Origin: Bacillota bacterium
Lineage (GTDB): Bacteria; Bacillota; Clostridia; Oscillospirales; Oscillospiraceae
NCBI GenBank assembly: GCA_023386265.1
Contig: JAEWKA010000004.1
Span: forward strand, 372,001 to 436,000
Direction: 5' to 3'
Length of the DNA: 64,000 bases
Of this stretch, positions 1 to 7,188 are shown one piece after another. Position 1 is the stretch's first letter. Each line of letters begins with the position of its first letter. Position numbers and translations under genes: made by a program. The notes under the pieces were generated by a model. That model saw only the letters and a list, made by a program, of their open reading frames with translations. It made no database searches and was not told where the DNA came from.

Positions 1-675
1 AAGCTCATCTATGCTCATAGCTCTGCCGACAACGGCATTGGTGACCATCTTAACACCTTGATTTATAAGATTATCAATTTCGCTCTTTACGATAGCTTTC
101 GGCAGACGAAATTCAGGGATGCCGTAAACAAGCACTCCGCCAGCCTTATGGAAGGCTTCGAATATCGTCACCTCATAGCCCAAACGCGCAAGATCTCCCG
201 CACAGGTAAGTCCTGCGGGACCAGAGCCGATAACAGCAACTCTATGACCGTTGGTTTCGATTTTTTCAGTCTTTTGTGCTTCGCCTAAAGCATTTGATCT
301 ATGATAATCAGCCACAAAGCGCTCAAGACGTCCAATCGCAACCGGTTCGCCCTTTATCCCGCGGACGCACTTGCCCTCGCACTGGCTTTCCTGCGGACAA
401 ACTCTGCCACATACGGCGGGCAGAGAATTTGTCGATGTAATTATCTCATAAGCCTCTTCGAATTCGCCCTCGGCGCATTTCGTAATGAATTCCGGAATGC
501 GCACATTGACAGGACAGCCGGATACACAGGGCTTGTTCTTGCAGTTCAGGCAACGGTTTGCCTCGCTTTTAGCCAAATCGGCGGTGTAGCCCAGAGAAAC
601 TTCAAGAAAATTTTTATTGCGTACCTGTGGCTCCTGTTCGGGCATTGCGTTCTTGTTCGGCGACATATCAGCCAT
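1..675 (-). CDS. NfnB/GltA-type NAD(P)-dependent flavoprotein, large subunit (3' end beyond window)
   Basis: Only the first 225 codons are in the window; the gene runs off the left edge. Two cysteine clusters typical of the glutamate-synthase small-subunit/NfnB family are visible (C42, C45, C50, C54 and C89, C93, C99, C103), expected to hold [4Fe-4S] clusters. A dinucleotide-binding GSGPAG motif sits at residues 150-155. The ATG at 675 follows GGAGGTG and overlaps the stop of the upstream flavoprotein gene by 8 nt, so the two are translationally coupled. Family knowledge: with the upstream subunit this forms NADH-dependent reduced ferredoxin:NADP+ oxidoreductase (NfnAB), or a related sulfide dehydrogenase, in the cytoplasm of clostridia. 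The truncation prevents a firm choice between NfnB and an NADPH-glutamate synthase-like protein. Confidence 0.85.
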   Translation of the reverse strand, partial: MADMSPNKNAMPEQEPQVRNKNFLEVSLGYTADLAKSEANRCLNCKNKPCVSGCPVNVRIPEFITKCAEGEFEEAYEIITSTNSLPAVCGRVCPQESQCEGKCVRGIKGEPVAIGRLERFVADYHRSNALGEAQKTEKIETNGHRVAVIGSGPAGLTCAGDLARLGYEVTIFEAFHKAGGVLVYGIPEFRLPKAIVKSEIDNLINQGVKMVTNAVVGRAMSIDEL

Positions 676-1519
676 GGCGCACACCTCCTGTCATACGGCA
701 GACGTGTTCCTTCTGCTCAGATTCTTCATCCTTATAGAATGCGCCGCGGCGCAGAAGCTCGTCCCAATCGACAAGATGTCCGTCGAACTCCGGTCCGTCG
801 ACGCAGGCAAATTTTGTTTCGCCGCCGACAGATACGCGGCAGCCGCCGCACATTCCGGTTCCGTCTATCATAATCGGATTGAGCGAGACCATAGTTTTTA
901 TTCCATAGGGTTTAGTCGCAAGACTCACGAATTTCATCATGACTCCGGGTCCGATTGCCACGACTTCGTCGTATTCCCTACCGGACTCGATAAGTGCTTT
1001 CAGCTTGTCGGTAACAAAGCCTTTTTCGGCATAGGAACCGTCATCCGTCGTGATATAGAGATTTGTACTGTTTGCCCTCATCTCCGGTTCGAGCATAACA
1101 ATATCTTTTGAGCGGAAACCCGCTATCATATCGACCTCGATACCTTTTGCGTACATCGCCTTTGCAACAGGATAGGCAATCGCGCAGCCGACGCCACCGC
1201 CAACAACAGCGACGCGCTTTAAGCCGTCCATTTCAGTCGGCCTTCCGAGCGGGCCGACAAAATCAATGATGGAATCGCCCTCGCTAAGCTCAGCGAGCAT
1301 CATTGTTGACCTACCGACAGGCTGGAACATAATCGTAACCGTGCCTTTTTCCCGGTCATAATCCGCTATTGTAAGCGGCACGCGCTCACCAAATTCGTCA
1401 ATACGAAAAATAATAAACTGTCCCGCCAGACATTTCCTCGCCACAAGCGGAGCATCGACAACCATTTCGATTGTTGTACCCGCCGTATTGAGGATTCTCT
1501 TTTTAACGATTTTAAACAT
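668..1519 (-). CDS. NfnA-type FAD/NAD-binding, [2Fe-2S] oxidoreductase subunit (sulfide/dihydroorotate dehydrogenase-like)
   Basis: 283 aa. The N-terminal ferredoxin-reductase-like FAD domain includes the VPLTIADYD segment. A nucleotide-binding motif VAVVGGGVGCAIAYP lies near residue 105. A C-terminal Cys set (GMCGGCRV and KFACVDGPEFDG) is the [2Fe-2S] signature of the PyrK/NfnA family. The start is an ATG preceded by AGGAGGCTGTA. It is followed directly, with an 8-nt overlap, by the NfnB-like subunit, which is the canonical nfnA-nfnB order. Known for the family: electron bifurcation between NAD(H), NADP(H) and ferredoxin. The exact enzyme activity is inferred from the gene pair. Confidence 0.85.
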   Translation of the reverse strand: MFKIVKKRILNTAGTTIEMVVDAPLVARKCLAGQFIIFRIDEFGERVPLTIADYDREKGTVTIMFQPVGRSTMMLAELSEGDSIIDFVGPLGRPTEMDGLKRVAVVGGGVGCAIAYPVAKAMYAKGIEVDMIAGFRSKDIVMLEPEMRANSTNLYITTDDGSYAEKGFVTDKLKALIESGREYDEVVAIGPGVMMKFVSLATKPYGIKTMVSLNPIMIDGTGMCGGCRVSVGGETKFACVDGPEFDGHLVDWDELLRRGAFYKDEESEQKEHVCRMTGGVRHG

Positions 1520-1560
1520 TACAGCCTCCTTTTGCAGCGCCGTATTTTTTGAAGCATCTT

Positions 1561-1566
1561 ATTATA
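1561..1566 (-). promoter_or_regulatory. Probable -10 box for the nfnAB-like operon
   Basis: On the minus strand a perfect TATAAT lies about 40 nt upstream of the nfnA-like start. The expected -35 position (TTTCTC, 17 nt upstream) is poor, so this is either a weak or an activated promoter. Confidence 0.5.
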
Positions 1567-1653
1567 CCACATAGGACTGTTTTGAGAAAAGGTTTTTTTC
1601 TAAATTTCTTTTTGATTCGCTGTATTTTGCTAAAATATTTTTTGGTAACAAAT

Positions 1654-1684
1654 GGCGGCGTATCCGTTTTCCGAATGCGCCGCC
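1654..1684 (-). terminator. Hairpin downstream of the DUF436 gene
   Basis: A 13-bp stem (1654-1666 with 1672-1684), including wobble pairs, lies just after the DUF436 stop. On the minus strand it is followed by a T/A-rich run. It probably terminates that gene before the nfnAB-like operon. Confidence 0.6.
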
Positions 1685-1696
1685 CTGTTTAATATT

Positions 1697-2236
1697 CTAT
1701 TCGTACTGCGCTCTAGCGCCGCCGATATACTTCGGACGTGTACGCGCGGCTGAGACAAAAGCCTCTCCGATCTTCTTCGTGCTCAAGCGTAAAGGGATGG
1801 CAACGTCGCGCAGGTGCATCCCGATGAGCGTTCCTCCGATGTCCAACCCAGCCGAAGCTTTAACGTGTTCCACGAGAACCGGATCGCGGAACTTAAGGAA
1901 AGCCGTGGTTGCAAAAGAGCCGCCGGCCTTTGCCTTCGGTACGGCCATTACAATCTCATATCCGTAAATCATGGCTGCTTCACGCTCAACAACGAGCGCC
2001 CTGTTTAAATGCTCACAGCACTGAGCCGCGAGAAAGAGGCCTTTTTCATTTATTATTGGGAGAATAGCCTCCATCACCGCCTCCGCCGCTTCCGGAACGG
2101 AGCCTTTTCCTATTATTTCGCCCACAATTTCGCTTGATGAACAGCCGATGACTATTATTTGCCCTTTTTCGAGCTTTGCTTCCGCGAGAAGCTCATTAAT
2201 CGCGTCGCGCGAAGCTTTTTTTACTTCTTCGTACAT
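1697..2236 (-). CDS. DUF436 / YwlG-like family protein (TIGR01440 type)
   Basis: 179 aa from the ATG at 2236, preceded by AAGGAAGTAATTTCA. An upstream in-frame start exists but lacks a ribosome site. Recognisable family features are the GCSSSEIVGEIIGKGS N-terminal block, the QCCEHLNRALVVER block, and a C-terminal HLRDVAIPLR and ARTRPKYIGGAR ending. The family is widespread in Bacillota, often near upp/glyA-type genes, and its function is not established. Here it stands alone, divergent from the DUF3048 lipoprotein. Confidence 0.85.
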   Translation of the reverse strand: MYEEVKKASRDAINELLAEAKLEKGQIIVIGCSSSEIVGEIIGKGSVPEAAEAVMEAILPIINEKGLFLAAQCCEHLNRALVVEREAAMIYGYEIVMAVPKAKAGGSFATTAFLKFRDPVLVEHVKASAGLDIGGTLIGMHLRDVAIPLRLSTKKIGEAFVSAARTRPKYIGGARAQYE

Positions 2237-2300
2237 TGAAATTACTTCCTTGCCTTGATGGATTTTCGATTCCAATATATTCTATCACCCCTTATCGGGT

Positions 2301-2329
2301 TTGACAATAGCTCAAAATGAGAGTATTAT
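2301..2329 (+). promoter_or_regulatory. Sigma-A promoter for the DUF3048 lipoprotein gene
   Basis: TTGACA (2301-2306), a 17-nt spacer, then TATTAT (2324-2329). A start near 2336 would give a leader of about 60 nt ending in the CGGAGG ribosome site. Near-consensus spacing and boxes. Confidence 0.75.
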
Positions 2330-2396
2330 ACAGCTTAAAGTTGTGACCGAAATTGACATATTTCGACTCATCTGCTTTTTAATCACGGAGGTACAT

Positions 2397-3461
2397 ATGA
2401 AGAAATTATTACCCGTTATTTTAGCCTTAATCTTGCTACTTGCGGCTTGTGGAAAAAAGAGCCCGACTTCCGAGGTCTCACCGGAGCCACCTTCGGTCAA
2501 TGTCCCGTCCGCAACACCGGAAGCGACCCCGACGCCTGAAGCAATTACCGATCCTCTTACCGGCGAAGCGATTGCGGCGGACATAAGCGCAAACAGACCT
2601 TATGCGGTCATGCTAAACAATCTCGGTGTTGCTCGTCCCCAGTTAGGTATATCAAAGGCAGCCATTATTTATGAAGTTCTCGCAGAGGGCAACATTACCC
2701 GTTTCGAGGCGATTTTCTCGGACATTAACGGTGTAGGCGCAATAGGAAGCATGCGTTCCTCCCGTCCGTATTACATAGAACTTGCCCTTGCTTATGACGC
2801 TATATACGTCCATGCCGGCGGCAGCGATCAGGCGTATTCTGATATATCCTCAAAAGGCGTTGACAACATCGACGGAGTCCGCGGCGCATACTCCGGTACT
2901 ACCTTCTACCGCGACCCGAATCGTATGAAGTACGGTTCCGAGCACAGTCTTTTCACAACTTCCGAAAAAGTGATAGCATGCACGGAGAGTCTCGGCTACG
3001 ACACTACGCATAGCGGAACCTTCGACTACGGTCTTAGTTTCACTGAAACTCCCGATTTGGGTTCCTCCGCAGTCGCAGCGGCGACTGTAAATGTCAGCTT
3101 TGAAGGCATCAAGGACACTAGCTTCACCTATCATTCCGATACAGGCCTTTACACAGGCGCTGAGTACGGGACAGATATAATTGACGGAAATACAAGCGAA
3201 GCAGTGACTTTCAAAAACCTCCTCGTTCTCTATGCGGACGGAAAGATATTGGACGATTACGGCCGCAGAGCTTTCGACCTTGACGGCACCGGAACCGGAC
3301 ACTTTATTGTAAACGGCAAGACCGTTCCTATCAAGTGGAGCCATTCGGGAACCGGTAGCTGCTTCAAATATACGCTTGAGGACGGAACTCCTCTCGAGCT
3401 CGCAGTCGGTAAAACTTATATTGGAATAGTACCGACTGGCAGCACAATCACAATGCAGTAA
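2397..3461 (+). CDS. DUF3048 (YerB-like) lipoprotein
   Basis: 354 aa. The ATG at 2397 follows CGGAGGTAC; the longer in-frame extension upstream overlaps the promoter and is rejected. A lipoprotein signal peptide (MKKLLPVILALILLLAAC) has the lipobox Cys at residue 18, followed by a Pro/Thr/Glu-rich linker. The body carries DUF3048-type blocks: DPLTGE, RPYAVMLNN, ARPQLGISKAAIIYEV, EGNITRFEAIF, and GSMRSSRPYY near residue 120. It is expected to be anchored on the outer face of the membrane. The function of this family is unknown. It is a monocistronic unit with its own promoter and a strong downstream terminator. Confidence 0.9.
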   Translation: MKKLLPVILALILLLAACGKKSPTSEVSPEPPSVNVPSATPEATPTPEAITDPLTGEAIAADISANRPYAVMLNNLGVARPQLGISKAAIIYEVLAEGNITRFEAIFSDINGVGAIGSMRSSRPYYIELALAYDAIYVHAGGSDQAYSDISSKGVDNIDGVRGAYSGTTFYRDPNRMKYGSEHSLFTTSEKVIACTESLGYDTTHSGTFDYGLSFTETPDLGSSAVAAATVNVSFEGIKDTSFTYHSDTGLYTGAEYGTDIIDGNTSEAVTFKNLLVLYADGKILDDYGRRAFDLDGTGTGHFIVNGKTVPIKWSHSGTGSCFKYTLEDGTPLELAVGKTYIGIVPTGSTITMQ

Positions 3462-3469
3462 AGGCAAAT

Positions 3470-3516
3470 TTAAATAAGAAATGAGCGGACAGGCTGTCCG
3501 CTCATTTCTTATTTAA
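3470..3516. terminator. 47-nt perfect palindrome, bidirectional terminator
   Basis: The two arms (3470-3492 and 3494-3516) are exact reverse complements around a single central G at 3493. The GC-rich core (GAGCGGACAG) is flanked by A/T runs on both sides. It sits between the convergent DUF3048 and asnA genes and can terminate transcription in both directions. Confidence 0.9.
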
Positions 3517-3547
3517 CATCTTATTAGAATTTCCTGGCTTACTATAA

Positions 3548-4558
3548 TCACAAAAGCATTATTCCTGCTTTTTCGCAGGCATCAGTCGTCTGCTTGTCCC
3601 AGATTGAAACCTGTACCTCTCCGACATGCACCTTGTTGAGAAGGAGCATTGAGATACGCGACTGACCAATACCGCCACCGATAGTCAGCGGGAGCTCGTT
3701 ATTAAGAAGCATCTTGTGATACTGGAGTTCCCTCCTACTGTCGCAGCCGGCGATTTTGAGCTGCCTGTCAAGGGACTCTGGGTTCACGCGTATGCCCATC
3801 GACGAAACCTCAAAGGAGCAGTTGAGGGGCTCGTACCAGAAAAGTATATCCCCGTTTAGGTCCCAGTCGTCATAATCGGGAGCTCTGCCGTCGTGCGGCG
3901 CTCCGCCCTTGAGCGCTCCGCCTATGCCCATCAAAAACACCGTACCGCACTTCTTCGTTATGGCGTTCTCGCGTTCCTTGGGTGAGAGGCCGGGATACAT
4001 ATCCTCTAGCTCCTGCGTGGTAATATAGGTTACATTCCTGTTCAGCTGACCGCCAAGCGCAAGCTGAGCATATATGGACTGCATCGTCATCTGCGTGTCA
4101 CAGAGCGCGCCGACAATCTTTTCGACCTGTGATTTTAGGAAATCCAGATTCCTGTCCTTCGCCTCGATAACCTTTTCCCAGTCCCACTGGTCGACATATA
4201 CGGAGTGGAGGTTATCCATCTCCTCGTCGCGCCTTATGGCGTTCATGTCGGTGTAAAGCCCCTTGCCAGGGAAGAAATCATAGCGTTTTAGCGCAATACG
4301 CTTCCACTTTGCGAGCGACTGGACGACCTGTCCTTCTTTTTCCGTATTTGCAATATCGAACGCGACGGGGCGTTCCACACCGTTCAGGTCGTCGTTTATG
4401 CCCGTATTAGCCTGCACGAAAAGAGGTGCGGACACACGGTAAAGATTAAGTTCCCCCGCGAGCCTATCGATGAAAAGCCTTTTTAACAGGCTGATCGCTT
4501 TCTGCGTATCATAGATACTGAGCGTGCTTTTGTAGCCTTCCGGAATATTAGTGTTCAT
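3548..4558 (-). CDS. asnA: Aspartate-ammonia ligase (asparagine synthetase A)
   Basis: 336 aa, close to the usual AsnA length. It has the class II tRNA-synthetase-like fold signatures of AsnA: the LYRVSAPLFVQANTGINDDL block near residue 40, the LHSVYVDQWDWEKVI segment, the GAPHDGRAPDYDDW block, and the terminal TIGGGIGQSRISMLLL motif. It makes asparagine from aspartate, ammonia and ATP in the cytoplasm. The start ATG follows GAGGAAGTAAACCAA. It lies 17 nt downstream of the DUF4364 gene and probably shares its promoter. Confidence 0.95.
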   Translation of the reverse strand: MNTNIPEGYKSTLSIYDTQKAISLLKRLFIDRLAGELNLYRVSAPLFVQANTGINDDLNGVERPVAFDIANTEKEGQVVQSLAKWKRIALKRYDFFPGKGLYTDMNAIRRDEEMDNLHSVYVDQWDWEKVIEAKDRNLDFLKSQVEKIVGALCDTQMTMQSIYAQLALGGQLNRNVTYITTQELEDMYPGLSPKERENAITKKCGTVFLMGIGGALKGGAPHDGRAPDYDDWDLNGDILFWYEPLNCSFEVSSMGIRVNPESLDRQLKIAGCDSRRELQYHKMLLNNELPLTIGGGIGQSRISMLLLNKVHVGEVQVSIWDKQTTDACEKAGIMLL

Positions 4559-4575
4559 TTGGTTTACTTCCTCTT

Positions 4576-5100
4576 TTATTCTTGCTCTGTCAGCAGTTTT
4601 ATGATTTTGTGATATATATTTTCCGCACCGCTGCGGAAATTCTTTTCGATTGTTTTCGCCTGCTCCTCGTCGGATGACAGAACAGACATCGATATAACGT
4701 TGCCTATTCCGTCCGAAAGAGATAGGCTCACCTTGACCCCGCCGTCTTTCTGCATTTCGTGAGAGGTCAGAATTTGCCTGTCACGCTTCATTTTCGCAAT
4801 GAGGGGCTGCGCTTTGCGCTCCGCCCTCGATCTAACAGAATAAGGGATGCTGCTTTCTACAGTATCGCCATGCTCCGCGCCGAGCGTTGTTATCTTGTAG
4901 CTGTTTTCATTTTGCTCCACATGACCTGTGCGCACGAGTTCAGCAAGGCATTGCGAATATTCAAAGTAGTCGAACCCGTCGTCGACCATCACAAGGTCCG
5001 AAAGAGTCTCGAAGCTGACGGGGCTTGGAAGGCGGCTCAATACGAACAGAATCAATATTTTGATATCCAATTTTTCATGGATGAATCCGAACCGTTCCAT
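4576..5100 (-). CDS. DUF4364 family winged-helix-like protein
   Basis: 174 aa. The N-terminal part (FIHEKLDIKILILFVLSRL, then SFETLSDLV, and a beta-wing-like GHVEQNENSYKITTLG) matches the clostridial DUF4364 pattern, predicted to be a winged-helix domain. The C-terminal half is a mixed alpha/beta region without motifs I recognise. The ATG at 5100 follows GGAGGTTGCCGT. It is first in a two-gene unit with asnA. A regulatory role is inferred from the fold pattern only. Confidence 0.8.
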   Translation of the reverse strand: MERFGFIHEKLDIKILILFVLSRLPSPVSFETLSDLVMVDDGFDYFEYSQCLAELVRTGHVEQNENSYKITTLGAEHGDTVESSIPYSVRSRAERKAQPLIAKMKRDRQILTSHEMQKDGGVKVSLSLSDGIGNVISMSVLSSDEEQAKTIEKNFRSGAENIYHKIIKLLTEQE

Positions 5101-5154
5101 ACGGCAACCTCCAAACTTAAAAAATTTCGCAAATAATGCGTCCGATTTCTTCTA

Positions 5155-5183
5155 ATTATAATTCTTTTTAGGCAATACGTCAA
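5155..5183 (-). promoter_or_regulatory. Sigma-A promoter of the DUF4364-asnA unit
   Basis: On the minus strand: TTGACG (5183-5178), 17-nt spacer, TATAAT (5160-5155), about 55 nt before the DUF4364 start. Near-consensus. Confidence 0.8.
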
Positions 5184-5265
5184 ACAATAGTTATCACAAC
5201 CTTTATACTCCTGCATAGACTGTATCGAGAAACCGCAACAAAATCTATCGGCAGGAGGAATAAAA

Positions 5266-5376
5266 ATGGCTGAAAAAGCAGCAAACGCGAATAGTCCGGC
5301 ATCTTGCCGTGAATCGGTTTGTATACACACAAGAAAAGTCTTTGACGCTTGCAGAGATAAAGACGCTACACCTTAG
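5266..5376 (+). pseudogene. 5' fragment of a conserved clostridial Cys-rich gene, split by the prophage
   Basis: ATG at 5266 after GCAGGAGGAATAAA. Codons 1-33 are host sequence, with C14, C19 and C29 and the segment VCIHTRKVFDACRDKD. The frame then enters the prophage and ends after three foreign codons (A-T-P) at 5376. The missing 231 codons resume in frame at 45778, so an empty site would encode a 264-residue protein reading across the junction as FDACRDKDCIEDLRVF. From memory, the CIHT...CRDKDCIEDLR block is conserved in an uncharacterised clostridial family. A spore-related role is only a guess from the cysteine content and lineage. As it stands only a 36-aa peptide can be made here. Confidence 0.85.
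5355..5363 (+). other. attL core
   Basis: AGATAAAGA, with host sequence to the left (codons for A-C-R-D) and phage sequence CGCTACACC to the right. The same 9-mer occurs at 45768. Short cores are normal for large serine integrases. The reconstructed attB is ...GCTTGCAG-AGATAAAGA-TTGTATTG... Confidence 0.8.
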
Positions 5377-5383
5377 ATACTAC

Positions 5384-5424
5384 AAAAAGGCTTCCTTGTG
5401 GTTAATCCATGAGGAAGCCTTTTT
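5384..5424. terminator. Bidirectional terminator just inside attL
   Basis: A 12-bp perfect stem (5384-5395 with 5413-5424) has A-runs on the left and T-runs on the right. It insulates the cargo operon from host transcription that starts at the split gene. The rest of the gap up to 5560 is AT-rich with only a weak promoter candidate. Confidence 0.85.
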
Positions 5425-5469
5425 GCATAATGTTACACAAAATTCTTTAATAATTGAGACTTATGTTTA

Positions 5470-5498
5470 TTGACTTTCAATATTAATCAGTATATGGT
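5470..5498 (+). promoter_or_regulatory. Candidate promoter of the cargo operon
   Basis: TTGACT (5470-5475), 17-nt spacer, TATGGT (5493-5498), about 60 nt upstream of the first cargo gene. The -10 is imperfect. No other plus-strand candidate stands out before 5561. Confidence 0.45.
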
Positions 5499-5560
5499 AA
5501 AAAATAGATGTCAAATCAAGTAGTAGTTAATAGAAACAAGTAGATTTTGAGGTAAAAGAT

Positions 5561-7168
5561 ATGAAAATCAAAAAACTTCATTTGAATAAGTACAAACGTT
5601 TTTACGACTTAACTATTGATCTTGGTGATGATCCAAAAAGAATTATTGCCCTTGTTGGTCCAAACGGATGTGGAAAAAGTAGCGTTTTTGATAGTATGCT
5701 TTTTCTAAACAATAATTTTTATCGTTTAGGTAGTTTCGGTTCAAAAAGTTATACCTATCATTCTCTTGAGCAAACACCAAATTATGGGCATCAAAATGTC
5801 GTCATTGATTTCACAGAAGGAACTTATTTTCAAATATGCGATGTAAAAGCGCCCAAAGGTCTTCAACACACTATTTTTTCGTTTAGAAGTTCTTTTCGAT
5901 ATAACGGCAGTTTAGATGTCAGAGAAAGCTCGGCAGTTAGCGAATTGACAAGAAATGATTTCGGCGCATCCTGCGCTGCTGATATTGATCAAAGAATTGA
6001 GCAAAACTACCGTCGTTTAAACATTAAATATAATAAATACTTAAATGAAAATGACATTAAACCATCTGAAGCAAAAGCATATATTATTGGAGAGTTAAAT
6101 TCGGCGATTTGCAATTGTCTGCACTTGAGAATAGATAACCTTGGCAATATAGAAACCGGACAAGGAACATTTTTCTTCAAAAAAGAAGATACTGAAAATA
6201 TTTTTGAATACAATGTACTTTCTTCAGGTGAGAAAGAAGTTGTTGATATATTACTTGACCTCTATCTGCGTAAGGATGAATTTATTGATTCTATATACAT
6301 AATTGATGAACCTGAGCTCCATTTAAATACTTCTATCCAGCGTAAGCTTCTATTAGAAATCAATAGAATGATTCCTGATAACTGCCAGATATGGATAGCA
6401 ACTCATAGTATAGGGTTTTTGCGTGCGCTCCAGGACGAGCTTAATGATGTATCTCAGGTTATTGAGTTTAAAGAGGAAAATCTTTGGGCTTCTAAAGCTT
6501 ATACGCTTTCTCCCATGAATAAAAGCCGCGACAACTGGCGCTCATTATTTTCAACCGCCCTTGATGACTTGACCGGACTAGTCTCCCCTAAGCGAATAGT
6601 TTACTGTGAAGGTCGAGCTGAACCATCATCTTCAGGTGGTGAGCGCGGCCTTGATGCAATTGTGTTTAATAGTATTTTCGGTGAAGAGTATCCCGAGACT
6701 CTATTTATTTCAAGCGGAGGTAATACCGAGCTTGATAAAAGCAGTGAAATAGCTATAAGCATTCTATCAAAGGTATTTTCTGGTGTCGAAATACTTGTAC
6801 TTAAAGATCGTGATATGGCGTCCGGAAAACCCGTTGACGAAGCTGCTCGACTGTTGTATCTAAGCAATAATCCACATAATCATCGCGTTCTCAAACGTTT
6901 TGAAATAGAAAACTATTTATATGACAAAGAAGTACTCAAAAAATACTGTGCTCTGAATGGCCTTAACTTTGATGAAACTGATTACGATAAGTATGTAACC
7001 GATATTATAAACCAGCAAGTCAAAGATAGTACAAGCCATATAAAAAACTTTTGCAATATCATAGGAAGTATCAATCCAGAAGTATTTAAAAAAGCCTTGG
7101 CTAAAGTCATTGATGATTCTATGGATGTTTACAAAGAACTTGAGCAGGTCATCTTTTCCAGAGCTTAG
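5561..7168 (+). CDS. ABC/SMC-type AAA ATPase with C-terminal DUF4435/TOPRIM-like domain (OLD-like), first cargo gene
   Basis: 535 aa. The Walker A GPNGCGKS is at residues 33-40, an ABC-type signature LSSGEKEV near 220, Walker B IYIIDEPELHL near 245 and an ATHS switch near 280. The C-terminal part begins RIVYCEG near 345, continues with LKDRD near 413 and ends with FEIENYLYDKEV. This arrangement resembles the DUF4435 domain that often follows such ATPases and looks TOPRIM-like. Known: ATPase plus TOPRIM or DUF4435 proteins are common in phage-defence loci. The ATG follows TTGAGGTAAAAGAT. The next gene starts about 20 nt downstream. The molecular target is unknown. Base composition is clearly more AT-rich than that of the phage late genes. 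Confidence 0.8.
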   Translation: MKIKKLHLNKYKRFYDLTIDLGDDPKRIIALVGPNGCGKSSVFDSMLFLNNNFYRLGSFGSKSYTYHSLEQTPNYGHQNVVIDFTEGTYFQICDVKAPKGLQHTIFSFRSSFRYNGSLDVRESSAVSELTRNDFGASCAADIDQRIEQNYRRLNIKYNKYLNENDIKPSEAKAYIIGELNSAICNCLHLRIDNLGNIETGQGTFFFKKEDTENIFEYNVLSSGEKEVVDILLDLYLRKDEFIDSIYIIDEPELHLNTSIQRKLLLEINRMIPDNCQIWIATHSIGFLRALQDELNDVSQVIEFKEENLWASKAYTLSPMNKSRDNWRSLFSTALDDLTGLVSPKRIVYCEGRAEPSSSGGERGLDAIVFNSIFGEEYPETLFISSGGNTELDKSSEIAISILSKVFSGVEILVLKDRDMASGKPVDEAARLLYLSNNPHNHRVLKRFEIENYLYDKEVLKKYCALNGLNFDETDYDKYVTDIINQQVKDSTSHIKNFCNIIGSINPEVFKKALAKVIDDSMDVYKELEQVIFSRA

Positions 7169-7188
7169 TTGTTTCAGTGGGTGCAAAT

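Noticed and set aside
1..675. Plus-strand frames over 1-1111
   Set aside because: The minus-strand frame gives an uninterrupted NfnB-like protein with both Cys clusters, so the plus-strand frames are shadows.
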